A program made the position numbers and the translations under genes. From JBMOKT01 sp049323895 (lineage in GTDB: Bacteria > Bacillota > Peptococcia > Peptococcales > BICA1-8), in the NCBI GenBank assembly GCA_049323895.1, contig JBMOKT010000032.1:62001-126000 (forward strand): a stretch of 64,000 bases of DNA, in the 5' to 3' direction. Below the pieces are notes generated by a model. The model was given only the letters and a program-made list of their open reading frames with translations, was not told the origin of the DNA and searched no databases. Of the stretch, positions 34,846 through 44,234 are shown in pieces. The first letter of the stretch is position 1. The number at the start of each line of letters is the position of its first letter.

Positions 34846-34884
34846 AAAAAGCCCAAGTTTACTTTTACATAAGTAGACTTGGAC
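34846..34884 (-). terminator. Terminator after tRNA-Cys
   Basis: A 14-bp imperfect stem (GTCCAAGTCTACTT with AAGTAAACTTGGGC) is followed by TTTTT on the minus strand. Confidence 0.85.
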
Positions 34885-34895
34885 TTTTGGTTCGT

Positions 34896-34970
34896 TGGAG
34901 GCGACACCCTGATTTGAACAAGGGGATCAAGGACTTGCGGTCCTTTGCCTTACCACTTGGCTATGTCGCC
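34896..34970 (-). tRNA. tRNA-Cys (GCA), with C at position 33
   Basis: The cloverleaf folds with acceptor GGCGACA/TGTCGCC, D arm GCC...GGC, anticodon stem AAGGA/TCCTT, T arm CCTTG/CAGGG with loop TTCAAAT, discriminator T and encoded CCA. The anticodon loop reads C-C-GCA-A-G, so the nearly universal U33 is C, and C32 could pair with G38. It lies between the accessory segment and ssrA. The identity follows from GCA and the normal body. Confidence 0.85.
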
Positions 34971-34992
34971 ACATATTGATTTATCAATCAAA

Positions 34993-35023
34993 AACACTTA
35001 ACAAATTCACTTTGTTAAGTGTT
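34993..35023 (-). terminator. Terminator after tmRNA
   Basis: A perfect 13-bp stem (AACACTTAACAAA with TTTGTTAAGTGTT) is followed by TTTGATT on the minus strand. Confidence 0.85.
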
Positions 35024-35032
35024 TGTAATTTT

Positions 35033-35382
35033 TGGTGGAGGTGAGGGGAATCGAACCCCTGTCCGAAGGACCAGCCACTTAAGCTTCTACGAGTGTAGTT
35101 TGTGTTTTAGATCTCGCCTCCGAAACTCCCACAAACAGGATTTCCCTTGGCCAGCCATGTTAATTTTCCCTTATGCTACACAGCACTTACAAAAGGGTAG
35201 CCTACTCTTTGGCCCCCTATCCCTCCACGTAGGCGAAGGAGAGTAGAGGGTACGGCTGCAATTAAGCAGCTAAAGCGTAATTTTCGTTAGCGTTTACTTG
35301 TTTTGCACCGTTTATCGAGCTAGTGCGACCTCGACTCGCTTCTCAAGCCACCGCAATCCCCCGTCGAAACCAGTACACCCCC
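35033..35382 (-). ncRNA. ssrA: Transfer-messenger RNA (ssrA)
   Basis: The 5' end GGGGGTGTACTGGTTTCGAC and the 3' end with a T-arm (GGGGTTCGATTCCCC) and CCA form the tRNA-like domain. The internal frame, starting at GCA, encodes the tag AKQVNANENYALAA and a TAA stop, with a typical ALAA end. At 350 nt the length is normal for a one-piece tmRNA. It lies next to smpB, its protein partner, 262 nt away in the same direction. Confidence 0.97.
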
Positions 35383-35644
35383 ATGATAAAAGATGTCAGA
35401 AATCAGAACTCGGAAGTCTGAAAAGTTACTGGTGATTAGTGACTATAAAAAATCGTGTGACAATGAATGATAAGTTTTAAAGACGTGGTACAGTGTGATT
35501 GTGCTACGAATATTATTAGAAACCGCAGAATTGACCTAGAGTCGGCGGCACGGTAGCACGATGGCACGGACATACAGATAAACCTGTAAGCCACCACACG
35601 AACTCATGTTTTTCACGCGCTCACGGATAAACGTAAATACGTAA

Positions 35645-36103
35645 TTACCTCATCCGCTCCTTCATCGCTTTTTCGATATCACGTTGGGCTGACTTTTCTG
35701 CTGCAGCCTCCCGCTTATCGAATACCTTTTTACCTTGTGCCAAGGCCAGTTCTATCTTAGCCTTACCCCGGGAAAAGTATACTTTCAAAGGAACCAGTGT
35801 TAAACCTTTTTCTTTGGTTTTACCCAGAAGCCGCATGATTTCTTTCTTATGCATCAGAAGTTTGCGTTTCCTGACCGGGTCAACATTAAACCTGTTGCCC
35901 TGTTCATAGGGACTGATATGCATACTTAAAAGAAATAGTTCACCATTATCAACCTGGGCATAGCTGTCTTTCAGGTTGGCCTGCCCCTTGCGCAGGGACT
36001 TAACCTCAGTCCCTTTCAGCTCCATGCCGGCCTCAAAGGTTTCTAAGATGTGATAGTCATGCCTGGCTTTTCTGTTTTCAGTTACTACTTTGACATTTGT
36101 CAT
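35645..36103 (-). CDS. smpB: SsrA-binding protein SmpB
   Basis: A 152-residue OB-fold protein that delivers tmRNA to stalled ribosomes. NRKARHDYHILETFEAGMEL, GTEVKSLRKGQANLKDSY and GLTLVPLKVYFSRGKAKIEL are hallmark segments, and the basic C-terminal tail KSAQRDIEKAMKERMR is complete. The ATG at 36103 gives the normal family length; 22 extra residues are possible upstream but are not conserved in type. The order rnr-smpB-ssrA is common in Firmicutes. Confidence 0.96.
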   Translation of the reverse strand: MTNVKVVTENRKARHDYHILETFEAGMELKGTEVKSLRKGQANLKDSYAQVDNGELFLLSMHISPYEQGNRFNVDPVRKRKLLMHKKEIMRLLGKTKEKGLTLVPLKVYFSRGKAKIELALAQGKKVFDKREAAAEKSAQRDIEKAMKERMR

Positions 36104-36307
36104 AATAACACCAACCTCAGACCAAAATAAAACCCTGGTCCGAAAACAGTCAGGGTAATATTTTAACACAAAAGATAGAAGGAATGCAATATTTTTATAT
36201 TGTAAATAAATTATAACAGATTCTTACAAAAAGTCAAGGGGACAAGGTACTCTGTGTGACAAAGCACTTGCCTCGACTTACCACACAAGGTAGATAATCA
36301 AGGATAA

Positions 36308-36375
36308 TGTAATCTAGCGTCAGCGAAATCTAACGGAGTGAAATCTAACGCAGTGAAGTCTAGCGAAATAAAATG
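36308..36375. repeat. Short tandem repeat of about 15 nt between rnr and smpB
   Basis: Four to five degenerate copies of AATCTAACGGAGTGA are seen. The unit is not protein-coding and no function is evident. Confidence 0.6.
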
Positions 36376-36431
36376 GAGCAAATCTTTACCTTAGCCTTTA
36401 CCTTAACTATGCCCAGCCCCCCTGGTCACAG

Positions 36432-38561
36432 TTATTCCTCTACCAATTCCATATCAATCTGCCGCTCGTCAATATTGACCTTAGTAATTTGCACAGTTAC
36501 CTCCTGACCAAGCTGGTACTGTTTCTTAGTATTCTCTCCTAATAAGCTAAGATTTTTTTGAACAAAGTTATAGAAATCATCGGTCATGGTTGATACATGC
36601 ACCAGTCCTTCCGCTGAATTTCCTAATTCTATAAAGAGACCGAAGGAAGTAACACTGCTGATTACACCTTTAAAGACCTGCCCCTCAAACTGCTTCATAT
36701 ATTCTACTATCTTCAGGTCAACGCTTTCCCGCTCTGCTTCCTCAGCAATTCGTTCCCTTAAAGATGACTGCTCTGCATATTCCGCCATCTTCACCTTGAG
36801 CTGTTCCAGGCGTTTACCATCCAGCTTTTCTCCCTTTCTTAGAACTTCCTTGATAACTCTGTGGATGGCTAAATCCGGGTATCTTCTAATAGGTGAAGTA
36901 AAATGGGAGTAGTATTTGGATGCCAATCCAAAGTGTCCCAGTGCCTCTACCGCATAACGGGCGTGTTTCATGGACCTGAGCATCACCGTAGTTATTGCCC
37001 TTTCTTCAGGTCTGCCTGCAACTTTTTCGACAACGTTTTGGTAGGCCTTAGGATGCACCTTTTCCCCTATTCCTTTGATATAAAAACCGAAGATTCCAAG
37101 GAAATCATTTAGTTCTTCGACATCTTCCAAATCAGGTTCTTCATGAACCCTATACAGGAAGGGAACCTCCATCCAGAAGTAATTTTCGGCAACGGTTTCA
37201 TTGGCACTTATCATAAACTCTTCAATAATTTGGTCTGCCAATGTTCTCTCCCGCCAAGAGATTTCTACCGGTTTTCCTGCATCGTCTAGAATTACTTTGC
37301 TTTCGGGAAAATCAAAATCTATAGAGCCCCTTAATAATCTCTTTTTCTTAAGGATGGCACAAAGTTCACTCATTTTTTCAAAGGTTTCTACAAATTCACT
37401 GTATTTGGCAATTAGTTCAGAATCTCTATCAACTAAAATCTTAGTAACATTTTTGTAGGTCATTCTATGGTTGACATGGATAATTGATTCACAGATTTCA
37501 TGGTTCTCTACTTCACCTTTTTTATTTATTTCCATAAAACAGGTCATAGCAAGACGGTCTTCCCCGGCATTTAAACTGCAGATGCCGTTGGAAAGGCGCT
37601 GGGGCAGCATTGGAATAACCCTGTCCACCAAATAAACACTGGTAGCCCTAGCTATTGCCTCCCTGTCGAGAACTGAGCCTTCAGGGACGTAGTTGCCTAC
37701 ATCAGCAATATGTACACCTAACCTATATAAGCCGTTGGGCAGCATTTCTAATGAAACTGCATCATCCAGATCTTTTGCGTCCTCACCATCTATGGTAACC
37801 ATGGGTAAATCTCGTAAATCCCGGCGTCCTTTGATTTCTTCCGCAGAAATCGTCAAAGGAATATCTTCAGAAGCTTTAAGGACTTCCTGGGGAAATTCCT
37901 CCGGAAGTTGGTACTTTCTTACAATGGAAACTACATCCACACCAGGGTCGCCTTTTTTGCCTATGACCTCTACAACTTTACCTTCGGGGCTCCTTCTTTT
38001 ATCAGGCCATTTGGTCACTTCAATTACTACTTTATCCCCATCAACTGCCCCGTTAAATTCATCTTTGCTTATAAAAAAGTCCATACCAATACGGGAGTCG
38101 TCGGGGATAACAAAACCAAAAGCCCGGCTGCTCTCAAATGTCCCCACCAACCGCTGGTTAGCCCGGGTCAGAATCCTAATAACTTCCCCTTCCTGTTTTT
38201 TCTTAATGTTAAGCTGGCGGTGCAATCTTACTATTACTCGGTCATTATGCATAGCACCGTTGAGATCGTCACCTTTAATAAAAACATCCCGCTGGTTCAC
38301 ATCATCAGGAATTAAAAAGGCAAAACCCTTACCGTGGCGTTGAATACGCCCTGCCACCAGATTCATCTGCCGGGGCAGACCATAGCGCATTTTCCTTGTA
38401 AGGATTACTTGTCCCTTTTGTTCCATCTCATTTAGAGCCGCAGAAAAATCCTTTATTTCCTCGACTTCTTCAATTTTAAAATGTTCAATTAATTCTTCCA
38501 TTGTCAAAGGCCTGTATGCTTTGGTAGCCATAAATTCTAAAATTTCTTGCGTTCTTTCCAT
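36432..38561 (-). CDS. rnr: Ribonuclease R
   Basis: A protein of about 709 residues and a 3'-5' exoribonuclease that works with SmpB/tmRNA in mRNA clearance. The domains in order are an N-terminal winged helix (about 1-60), two cold-shock OB domains (GKGFAFLIPDD, AFGFVIPDDSR), the RNB catalytic domain with MVTIDGEDAKDLDDAVSLE and HIADVGNYV, and a C-terminal S1 domain (GQVFKGVISSVTSFGLFIEL). GGAGG stands 5 nt before the ATG at 38561, preferred over 38573. The short acidic C-terminus lacks the long Lys-rich tail of enteric RNase R. Confidence 0.96.
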   Translation of the reverse strand: MERTQEILEFMATKAYRPLTMEELIEHFKIEEVEEIKDFSAALNEMEQKGQVILTRKMRYGLPRQMNLVAGRIQRHGKGFAFLIPDDVNQRDVFIKGDDLNGAMHNDRVIVRLHRQLNIKKKQEGEVIRILTRANQRLVGTFESSRAFGFVIPDDSRIGMDFFISKDEFNGAVDGDKVVIEVTKWPDKRRSPEGKVVEVIGKKGDPGVDVVSIVRKYQLPEEFPQEVLKASEDIPLTISAEEIKGRRDLRDLPMVTIDGEDAKDLDDAVSLEMLPNGLYRLGVHIADVGNYVPEGSVLDREAIARATSVYLVDRVIPMLPQRLSNGICSLNAGEDRLAMTCFMEINKKGEVENHEICESIIHVNHRMTYKNVTKILVDRDSELIAKYSEFVETFEKMSELCAILKKKRLLRGSIDFDFPESKVILDDAGKPVEISWRERTLADQIIEEFMISANETVAENYFWMEVPFLYRVHEEPDLEDVEELNDFLGIFGFYIKGIGEKVHPKAYQNVVEKVAGRPEERAITTVMLRSMKHARYAVEALGHFGLASKYYSHFTSPIRRYPDLAIHRVIKEVLRKGEKLDGKRLEQLKVKMAEYAEQSSLRERIAEEAERESVDLKIVEYMKQFEGQVFKGVISSVTSFGLFIELGNSAEGLVHVSTMTDDFYNFVQKNLSLLGENTKKQYQLGQEVTVQITKVNIDERQIDMELVEE

Positions 38562-38582
38562 AATATCCTCCAATCGGTTATT

Positions 38583-38653
38583 TCGTCTATTCGTCAGCTC
38601 GTCAGCTCGTCGATTCGTCTTCTCGTCTATTCGTCAACTAGTCTATTGCATGC
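38583..38653. repeat. Degenerate TCGTC-rich tandem repeat upstream of rnr
   Basis: About nine copies of a 7-8-nt TCGTCNNT-like unit fill this spacer, followed near 38770 by ACTAGCCACT repeats. The stretch 38574-38853 has no gene; it looks like slippage-prone low-complexity DNA. Confidence 0.6.
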
Positions 38654-38853
38654 ATCGGATTAATTAAAGTTTTTACTAGTAAGTTATTGTTATTTTAATC
38701 TCTACCTTTACCTGACATGCAGAGTAACACATAAGCTTACCTTTACCTCTTATGTCACTCGCTCACTTTTCTAACTAGCCACTAGCCACTAACAACTAGC
38801 CACTTAACAAAAAAGATAGACCATTTATATTAGTCTACCCCTAATTAGTGATT

Positions 38854-39405
38854 CTATAAACCTAATTCCTCATGAATCCCCTGCATTGCCTTTAATCCAA
38901 TGGCAAAGAATTCTTCCAGGCTTAGGCCTAGCTCACGGCAGGCTGCAATTTGTATCCTGCTGGCACCTCGGGCAAAGCCCTTTTCTTCAAATCTATTCAT
39001 TAAAAATTCTACGTCAATAGCATTTAGGCTTTTTTCGGGTTTAATAAGCGCACCTGCAGCAATTAATCCAGTTAAGGGATCGGTACAAAATAAAGCCATA
39101 TCCATTTTACCTTTACGTTCTAAACCATGAACCTCATTATGGCATTTAACTGCATAAACAATGTCCTTGTGTATCCCTGCGGCTTCCAGCATTTCACCGC
39201 CCACTAGGCTGTGCCTCTGGGGCTCGTCCTTAGTCTGATCGTAATCAATGTCGTGCAAAAGCCCAGCCAGCGCCCAGCTTTGTTCATCCTCGCCAAAATG
39301 TTTAGCTAAGGCTGCCATAACTGCTTCACAAGCCAGCATATGCTTTAATAGGTTCTTGTTTTTTACATTCTTTTTAATAAATTCAATCGCCTCTTGCCTC
39401 TCCAT
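38854..39405 (-). CDS. HD-domain phosphohydrolase
   Basis: A 183-residue HD/HDIG-type protein: the first His in NKNLLKHMLACEAVM, the HD pair in WALAGLLHDIDYDQT (about residue 50), a further His in QRHSLVGGEML and the final Asp region in MALFCTDPLTGLI. The family includes nucleotide and cyclic-nucleotide phosphohydrolases. The substrate is not indicated by context. GGAGG lies 11 nt before the ATG. Confidence 0.85.
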   Translation of the reverse strand: MERQEAIEFIKKNVKNKNLLKHMLACEAVMAALAKHFGEDEQSWALAGLLHDIDYDQTKDEPQRHSLVGGEMLEAAGIHKDIVYAVKCHNEVHGLERKGKMDMALFCTDPLTGLIAAGALIKPEKSLNAIDVEFLMNRFEEKGFARGASRIQIAACRELGLSLEEFFAIGLKAMQGIHEELGL

Positions 39406-39445
39406 TTCTTATGTTTCCTCCCATTTTATATAAATGTAAAATATG

Positions 39446-39486
39446 GGGATGCATCCGCTTATAAGATATACTGCATGATGCATCCC
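39446..39486 (-). terminator. Hairpin after the thioesterase gene
   Basis: A perfect 10-bp inverted repeat, GGGATGCATC with GATGCATCCC, 47-87 nt past the stop. The tail (CATATTTTAC) is modestly T-rich, so it is a probable terminator. Confidence 0.55.
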
Positions 39487-39532
39487 AAGATTTTGCCATA
39501 AAGTAGTAACCAGTTACTTTACCTTCTACATT

Positions 39533-39955
39533 TCACTCCCCAGGATTTTTCCCATCATCCATTTTACCCATAATCATAAACCTGGCTAATGCTTCCGCGA
39601 CAGTTTTGCCGCTTGCCAAAGATGCTTTGGCTTCTAAATCAACAACAGATTTTCGAGCATTAACTATTTTGGCTTCAAAAGTCAGTTCTTCTCCTGTAGG
39701 AGCAGGCTCTCGAAATCTAATTTCCATCCTGGCCGTTACGCCATGGAGACCCAAGGTGTTAACATTCCTAGCCATAACCTCGTCTAAAATAGTTGAAATC
39801 AGTCCCCCATGCATAATACCGGGATACCCCTCATGCTGGTTTTGAGGGGTAAAAGTGGTTTTTACTTTATCCCCCTCGACTGTAAATTTCAAATGAAGAC
39901 CTATGGGATTTTTTTCACCACAGGCAAAACACATATGGTCATAATAAAATTCCAT
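39533..39955 (-). CDS. PaaI-type hotdog thioesterase
   Basis: A 140-residue hotdog-fold protein with the PaaI pattern HEGYPGIMHGGLISTILDEVMA (catalytic Asp/Glu region, about residue 45). The N-terminal CFACGEKNPIGLHLKF is a known subgroup feature. It probably hydrolyses an acyl-CoA. It begins 1 nt after the stop of the alpha/beta hydrolase, whose 3' end supplies AAAGGAGGT, so the two are coupled. Confidence 0.85.
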   Translation of the reverse strand: MEFYYDHMCFACGEKNPIGLHLKFTVEGDKVKTTFTPQNQHEGYPGIMHGGLISTILDEVMARNVNTLGLHGVTARMEIRFREPAPTGEELTFEAKIVNARKSVVDLEAKASLASGKTVAEALARFMIMGKMDDGKNPGE

Positions 39956-39956
39956 T

Positions 39957-40706
39957 TCAAAAAACCTCCTTTACATTACGCTGGATAAACTCTTCTACCA
40001 ATTTGAATACCTTTAGCCGTTCGGTATCCAAGGTTGCTATATGACCTGAGTTGTTTAACCAGTACAATTCCTTAGCTTTACTGCCTAGATTATCAAAAAT
40101 GAATTGGGCGCTTTGAGGTGCCACAGTTTTATCCAAGGTGGACTGTATAATCAAGGCGGGATTATTAATCCTCCTAAGTTCGCTCTTTATAATAGGAAGG
40201 TTTTTAACCAAGCTTGCTGTACCACTTAAGGGATATTGATCATACCAAAAGGACTCATAGTTGCTATTTGCATAACTTTTCTTACGGGAATATTTCATAA
40301 AATACTGTAAAATTGGGGACAAATAGGCCTTTTTCTTTGCTAAAAAGATAGGGGCGCAAATTGGAATGATCCCGCCAATAACAGTATTATTGGCGGCAAG
40401 GTGGAGAATCAGAGCTCCGCCCATAGATAAACCAATGGGAAAAACCTGTCTGCATTTTGCACTTAACTCATGGTAGGATTTCTCTACGGCACCATACCAA
40501 TCCTGCCAGTCGGTAGCGGCTAAATCTTCCACCTTGGTACCGTGCCCAGGCAGCAGCGCCCCTTTGATGGTATAGCCCTTGGTGTGGAGATACTCACCTA
40601 GTGGTCTCATTTCACCGGGTGAACCTGTGAAGCCGTGTACCAGCAAGCAGCCTATTTCATTTCCCTTAAATTCAAAGGCCTCTACGTCTCTTGCTCTAAT
40701 TTGCAT
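39957..40706 (-). CDS. Alpha/beta-hydrolase, carboxylesterase/monoacylglycerol-lipase type
   Basis: A 249-residue serine hydrolase: oxyanion segment CLLVHGFTGSPGEMRPLGEYL, nucleophile Ser in PIGLSMGGALILH (about residue 95), Asp in IIQSTLDKTVAPQ and His in LNNSGHIATLD. The length and lack of a signal peptide fit the short-chain carboxylesterases of Bacillus/Geobacillus (Est30 type). AGGAG stands before the ATG. It is cotranscribed with the thioesterase, suggesting lipid or acyl-ester turnover. Confidence 0.88.
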   Translation of the reverse strand: MQIRARDVEAFEFKGNEIGCLLVHGFTGSPGEMRPLGEYLHTKGYTIKGALLPGHGTKVEDLAATDWQDWYGAVEKSYHELSAKCRQVFPIGLSMGGALILHLAANNTVIGGIIPICAPIFLAKKKAYLSPILQYFMKYSRKKSYANSNYESFWYDQYPLSGTASLVKNLPIIKSELRRINNPALIIQSTLDKTVAPQSAQFIFDNLGSKAKELYWLNNSGHIATLDTERLKVFKLVEEFIQRNVKEVF

Positions 40707-40770
40707 AACTACTCCTATATAATTAGCTGACTTATTTTCGATATTCTTGATAAATTAGCAATATCCTTTA

Positions 40771-41160
40771 TTATTGAGACAATGTAATTTTTCTAAAGTT
40801 AAGCGGCACTATCCATAACATTATTGTTAACACTAAAAGTACAGCTCCTAACAAATATGTATAGAAAAAGCCAGATTCTAAAACTATTAGCTGATAGCTT
40901 AAAAATGGTCCTAAAGCCGCACCAACATCTAATGCAATAGTATAAATAGTCATAATGCCGATTGATAAATGATGCTTTGCAATATCGGATGCCAAGGAAT
41001 CACTTAAAGTCACTAATGCTGTTTGCTGTAAGCATTAGTATTAATATTATACCCGCCCAAAGAGTTAATGGAAAAGAAAAATCCAAAGCGGCAAATATAA
41101 ATCCTATTGTTCCTAAAAGCAAAAAAGGTATAACTATATTCAAAAGTTATCTATTGGTAA
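40771..41160 (-). pseudogene. C-terminal remnant of an MFS transporter
   Basis: The minus strand from about 41150 encodes two membrane segments (IPFLLLGTIGFIFAALDFSF, PLTLWAGIILILMLTA). It then shifts frame near 41015 and continues with SLASDIAKHHLSIGIMTIYT and further hydrophobic segments to a normal stop at 40771. The N-terminal two thirds of the carrier are missing. Confidence 0.7.
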
Positions 41161-41650
41161 TGTATACATAATTATTTCCTGCTGCTAATTGACTTTAAAA
41201 TATCAGTATTTTATAATTCCAACATAAGTTAATCTTACATAGTTAGCTTATTACAAATAAATTACTTCTAGCAATGACGCTATATTAACCCAAAGCAGCA
41301 ATTGACTTTGTGGAAATAGCGTCATTTTTGTTTATTTATTGTTTTCAAATAGAACCTAGAAATTCTGTTAATTTCTAAAGATATTAATATTTTAGCAATA
41401 TTTTTATAAAAATTATGTTAATCATATTTAATGATTTTATTAATACCATAATCCTTTGCATGGTACAATTAAATAGTCAAAATAAATAATCCTATGTATA
41501 AGCTTTTTTTATGCGGTCCTGTCATTATCCTGTTTTTCTAGTTTGGTTTAAGAGGTAAGTTTTGAAGATTCCGAAAAATTTGGCGCCAGTGTCCGCGTTC
41601 ACCTTTTAAGCCCGGCTTGGCATCATAAGAATTAGAGAGGAGAGGATAAA
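41161..41650 (+). promoter_or_regulatory. Leader region of the TRAP operon with an upstream hairpin
   Basis: A very AT-rich gap. A hairpin at 41273-41326 (AATGACGCTAT with ATAGCGTCATT, then TTTTTG) looks like a terminator on the plus strand. Downstream, a TTGCAT...TACAATTAAATAG arrangement near 41456-41480 could be a promoter, but it is weak. No gene is seen. Confidence 0.45.
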
Positions 41651-42961
41651 TTGAGTGTCGAGCTAATAACCTTATTAATGTTTGCTTGTCTCTTTGTTTC
41701 ATTGTTTTTGGGGTTGCCTGTTGCTCTCGGTTTAGGAGGGACTGCCATTTTATTTGCTGTTTTAATGAGTCCCCATACTCTGTTAGCCGCCCCCAGTGCC
41801 TTTTTTTACACTCCGTGGCAATATGTTTTAGTAACAATCCCTCTATTCCTATTTATGGGGAATTTAATCCGCTACTCCGGTATTGCTGATGCAGCCTATG
41901 ACGCTGCCTACAAATTAATTGGACATGTATCGGGCGGTTTAGCAATGGGAACAGTTGTCATTTGTACTCTCTTTGCGGCTATTACAGGGATAACACCTCC
42001 GGCCACCGTTACCATGGGACAGATAGCATATCCCTCTATGATGAAATACAAATACCACAATGGCATAGCCATAGGAGCAATTGGAGCAGGTGGTGCACTA
42101 GGCGCTCTTATTCCACCAAGTGTTCCCTTTATTTTCTACGGTCTCCTGGCTAAGGAATCAATTGGGGCCCTGTTTTTAGGTGGAGTTCTGCCGGGGGTAA
42201 TGTTAGCTACATTTTATGTTCTTTATATAGGGATTAGATGTAAACTACAACCCCATATGGGACCTCCCACACCTGCCGAAGAGCAGTTTTCCACTAAAGA
42301 AAAAATTACTGCCCTCATTAGTATTTGGCCCTTTATCGTTTTGATCTTCCTGGTATTGGGTGTAATATGGCTAGGGATAGCAACTCCCCAAGAAGCAGCT
42401 GCTTTTGGGGCAGGTGGCGCCTTGATAATTAACCTTATATACCGCAGGCTAACCTGGCAAATACTTAAAGTCTCTTTAGAATCAACGGTTCAACTTACAG
42501 CCATGGGATTATGGATTCTTATTGGTGCCAACTTATTTACCAACGTTTTTAGTGCCCTGGGCTGCCAAGAAGTAATAACCTCAACTGCTTTAGCTATGCC
42601 AGGAGGTAGATGGGGTGTCCTCTCTATGATGATGATTATTATCATGGTACTAGGTATGATGATGGATGACTGGGCTATTATAATGCTCTGCACACCTTTA
42701 TTTATCCCTATAATTACTGAACTGGGCTTTGATAAACTGTGGTTTGGTGTTTTATTTGTTGTAAATATCCAAATTGCCTATCTTTCTCCTCCCTTTGGCT
42801 TTGTTCTATTCTGGATTAAGAGCATTCTGCCGAAAGATGTCAATATGGGTATGGTATACCGTTCCGTCTTGCCCTTTATTGTTCTCCAAATTATTGGTTT
42901 GATTTTGATTATGCTTTTCCCAGCTATAGCTACTTGGCTGCCTCAAGCTGCTTTAAAATAG
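41651..42961 (+). CDS. dctM: TRAP transporter large permease (DctM)
   Basis: A 436-residue protein of about 12 membrane segments. The DctM signatures FLGLPVALGLGG, IPLFLFMGNLIRYSGIADA, and GAIGAGGALGALIPPSVPFIFYG are present, as is the duplicated later half (LGMMMDDWAIIMLCTPLFIPI). The start is TTG at 41651 with GAGG 5 nt upstream. It couples sodium flow to uptake of an organic acid or similar anion. Here it precedes DctP and DctQ, an uncommon order. Confidence 0.93.
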   Translation: MSVELITLLMFACLFVSLFLGLPVALGLGGTAILFAVLMSPHTLLAAPSAFFYTPWQYVLVTIPLFLFMGNLIRYSGIADAAYDAAYKLIGHVSGGLAMGTVVICTLFAAITGITPPATVTMGQIAYPSMMKYKYHNGIAIGAIGAGGALGALIPPSVPFIFYGLLAKESIGALFLGGVLPGVMLATFYVLYIGIRCKLQPHMGPPTPAEEQFSTKEKITALISIWPFIVLIFLVLGVIWLGIATPQEAAAFGAGGALIINLIYRRLTWQILKVSLESTVQLTAMGLWILIGANLFTNVFSALGCQEVITSTALAMPGGRWGVLSMMMIIIMVLGMMMDDWAIIMLCTPLFIPIITELGFDKLWFGVLFVVNIQIAYLSPPFGFVLFWIKSILPKDVNMGMVYRSVLPFIVLQIIGLILIMLFPAIATWLPQAALK

Positions 42962-43103
42962 AAAACGAAGCTCACTGGTAAGGTAAATTTTGGATTAGCT
43001 ATTTAACGAAGCGGTGCTTGATAACTCAATTGTATAGGAGGTGTTTTGAGAATTTAACAAATTATGCTATGCAAAAATGAAAAGAAAAAGGGAGGTATGT
43101 TAA

Positions 43104-44207
43104 ATGAAAAAATATTCATTATTGATCCTTGCATTGCTTTTGGTTTTTAGCATATTTGCGGTGGCTGGTTGCTCCGGAAAGCCTGCTGAACAACCAAAAG
43201 AACAACCAAAAGCTGAGGAAAAACCAGCACAGCAAGATGGTCCTCCGTCCGAAGTAACTAAATGGGTAATGCAGCCATGCTTTGACTCATCAGATGCCGG
43301 TTGGGGTCTTGGCGTAGTCCCATGGATTAAAGCAGTGGAAGAAGCTACCCAAGGTACAGTAAAAATCGAGCTGCTTCCAGCTGGTTCAATAACAAGCGGA
43401 GATGAAGCATTTGGTGCCGCAGCTGCCGGGATGATAGACGTATATGCTGGTTGGGCAACAGTCTATGGTGGAGAAATGCCCGAAGGTATGTTGGCTTTTG
43501 GAATGGCAATGGGTGCCGACAACCACGAAGAAGCCTGGGAAGCTATGTGGGGAGATCCTAAATACCGTATAGGTGATATAGTTCAAAAAGCAGCCCATGA
43601 CCGTAATCTGCACTGGGCTGGCTGGACTAACCAAGGACCAAATGCTGCCTTTACTAAATTCCCAGTTAACAAGTTGGAAGACTTTGCCGGACACAAAATG
43701 AGAGCTGGCGGTCCACAAGCCTTATTTTTTGAAGCCATGGGTGGCGCACCTGTTTCTCTCCCTGGTTCCGAGATATACATGTCAATAAGGTTGGGTACTA
43801 TTGACGGTACTTTCTGGGATACCGGCGGTATAGATGATATGAAATTCCAGGAAGTTATTAAATACGCTATAATGCCGGGCTGGGCACCTGCTCAGCATCA
43901 GGAAATATATATTAATTTGGATAAATGGAACGCCCTTACTGATTGGCAAAGAAAACAAATTGATGGAATCTTTAAGTCCAGCTATTTTGAAACAAGCCAA
44001 CTGCATGCCGATGGTGTTGAAGAGGCATTAGACATTTTAGTTAAAAGCGGTGGAGAAGTTATCACTCTCTCCGATGCAGAAGTTGAGAGAATGCGTATTA
44101 AATCTGTAGAAGAAGTATGGCCTAAGCTAGCAGCGAAATCCGAAGCTACAGCTAAGGGTGTTGATTTATGGATACAATTTTTAAAGGACAAAGGTAAAAT
44201 AAAATAA
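43104..44207 (+). CDS. dctP: TRAP transporter solute-binding lipoprotein (DctP)
   Basis: A 367-residue protein. A lipoprotein signal (FSIFAVAGCSG, Cys near residue 23) and a charged, proline-rich linker (about 25-45) precede a DctP-type binding domain with VPWIKAVEEATQGTVKIELL and the substrate-Arg region GHKMRAGGPQALFFEAMGG (about residue 197). The class is that of mannitol/2-keto-acid type DctP relatives and the ligand cannot be read from sequence. AGGGAGG precedes the ATG. Confidence 0.93.
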   Translation: MKKYSLLILALLLVFSIFAVAGCSGKPAEQPKEQPKAEEKPAQQDGPPSEVTKWVMQPCFDSSDAGWGLGVVPWIKAVEEATQGTVKIELLPAGSITSGDEAFGAAAAGMIDVYAGWATVYGGEMPEGMLAFGMAMGADNHEEAWEAMWGDPKYRIGDIVQKAAHDRNLHWAGWTNQGPNAAFTKFPVNKLEDFAGHKMRAGGPQALFFEAMGGAPVSLPGSEIYMSIRLGTIDGTFWDTGGIDDMKFQEVIKYAIMPGWAPAQHQEIYINLDKWNALTDWQRKQIDGIFKSSYFETSQLHADGVEEALDILVKSGGEVITLSDAEVERMRIKSVEEVWPKLAAKSEATAKGVDLWIQFLKDKGKIK

Positions 44208-44234
44208 CCACTGCAAAGGGGGCTATTACTTAAA

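Noticed and set aside
36308..36375. Short regular repeats as a CRISPR array.
   Set aside because: The units are about 15 nt, degenerate and without spacers; no cas genes occur in the window.
37693..38343. A 216-residue open frame on the plus strand.
   Set aside because: It is antisense to rnr, has no ribosome binding site and a biased composition typical of a shadow of a real gene.
38583..38653. TCGTC repeats as a regulatory array for rnr.
   Set aside because: The unit is too short and variable, and similar low-complexity runs occur in other spacers (for example near 3830 and 38770).
41538..41837. A 99-residue minus-strand frame before the TRAP operon.
   Set aside because: It overlaps the start of dctM, lacks a ribosome binding site and has no recognisable features.
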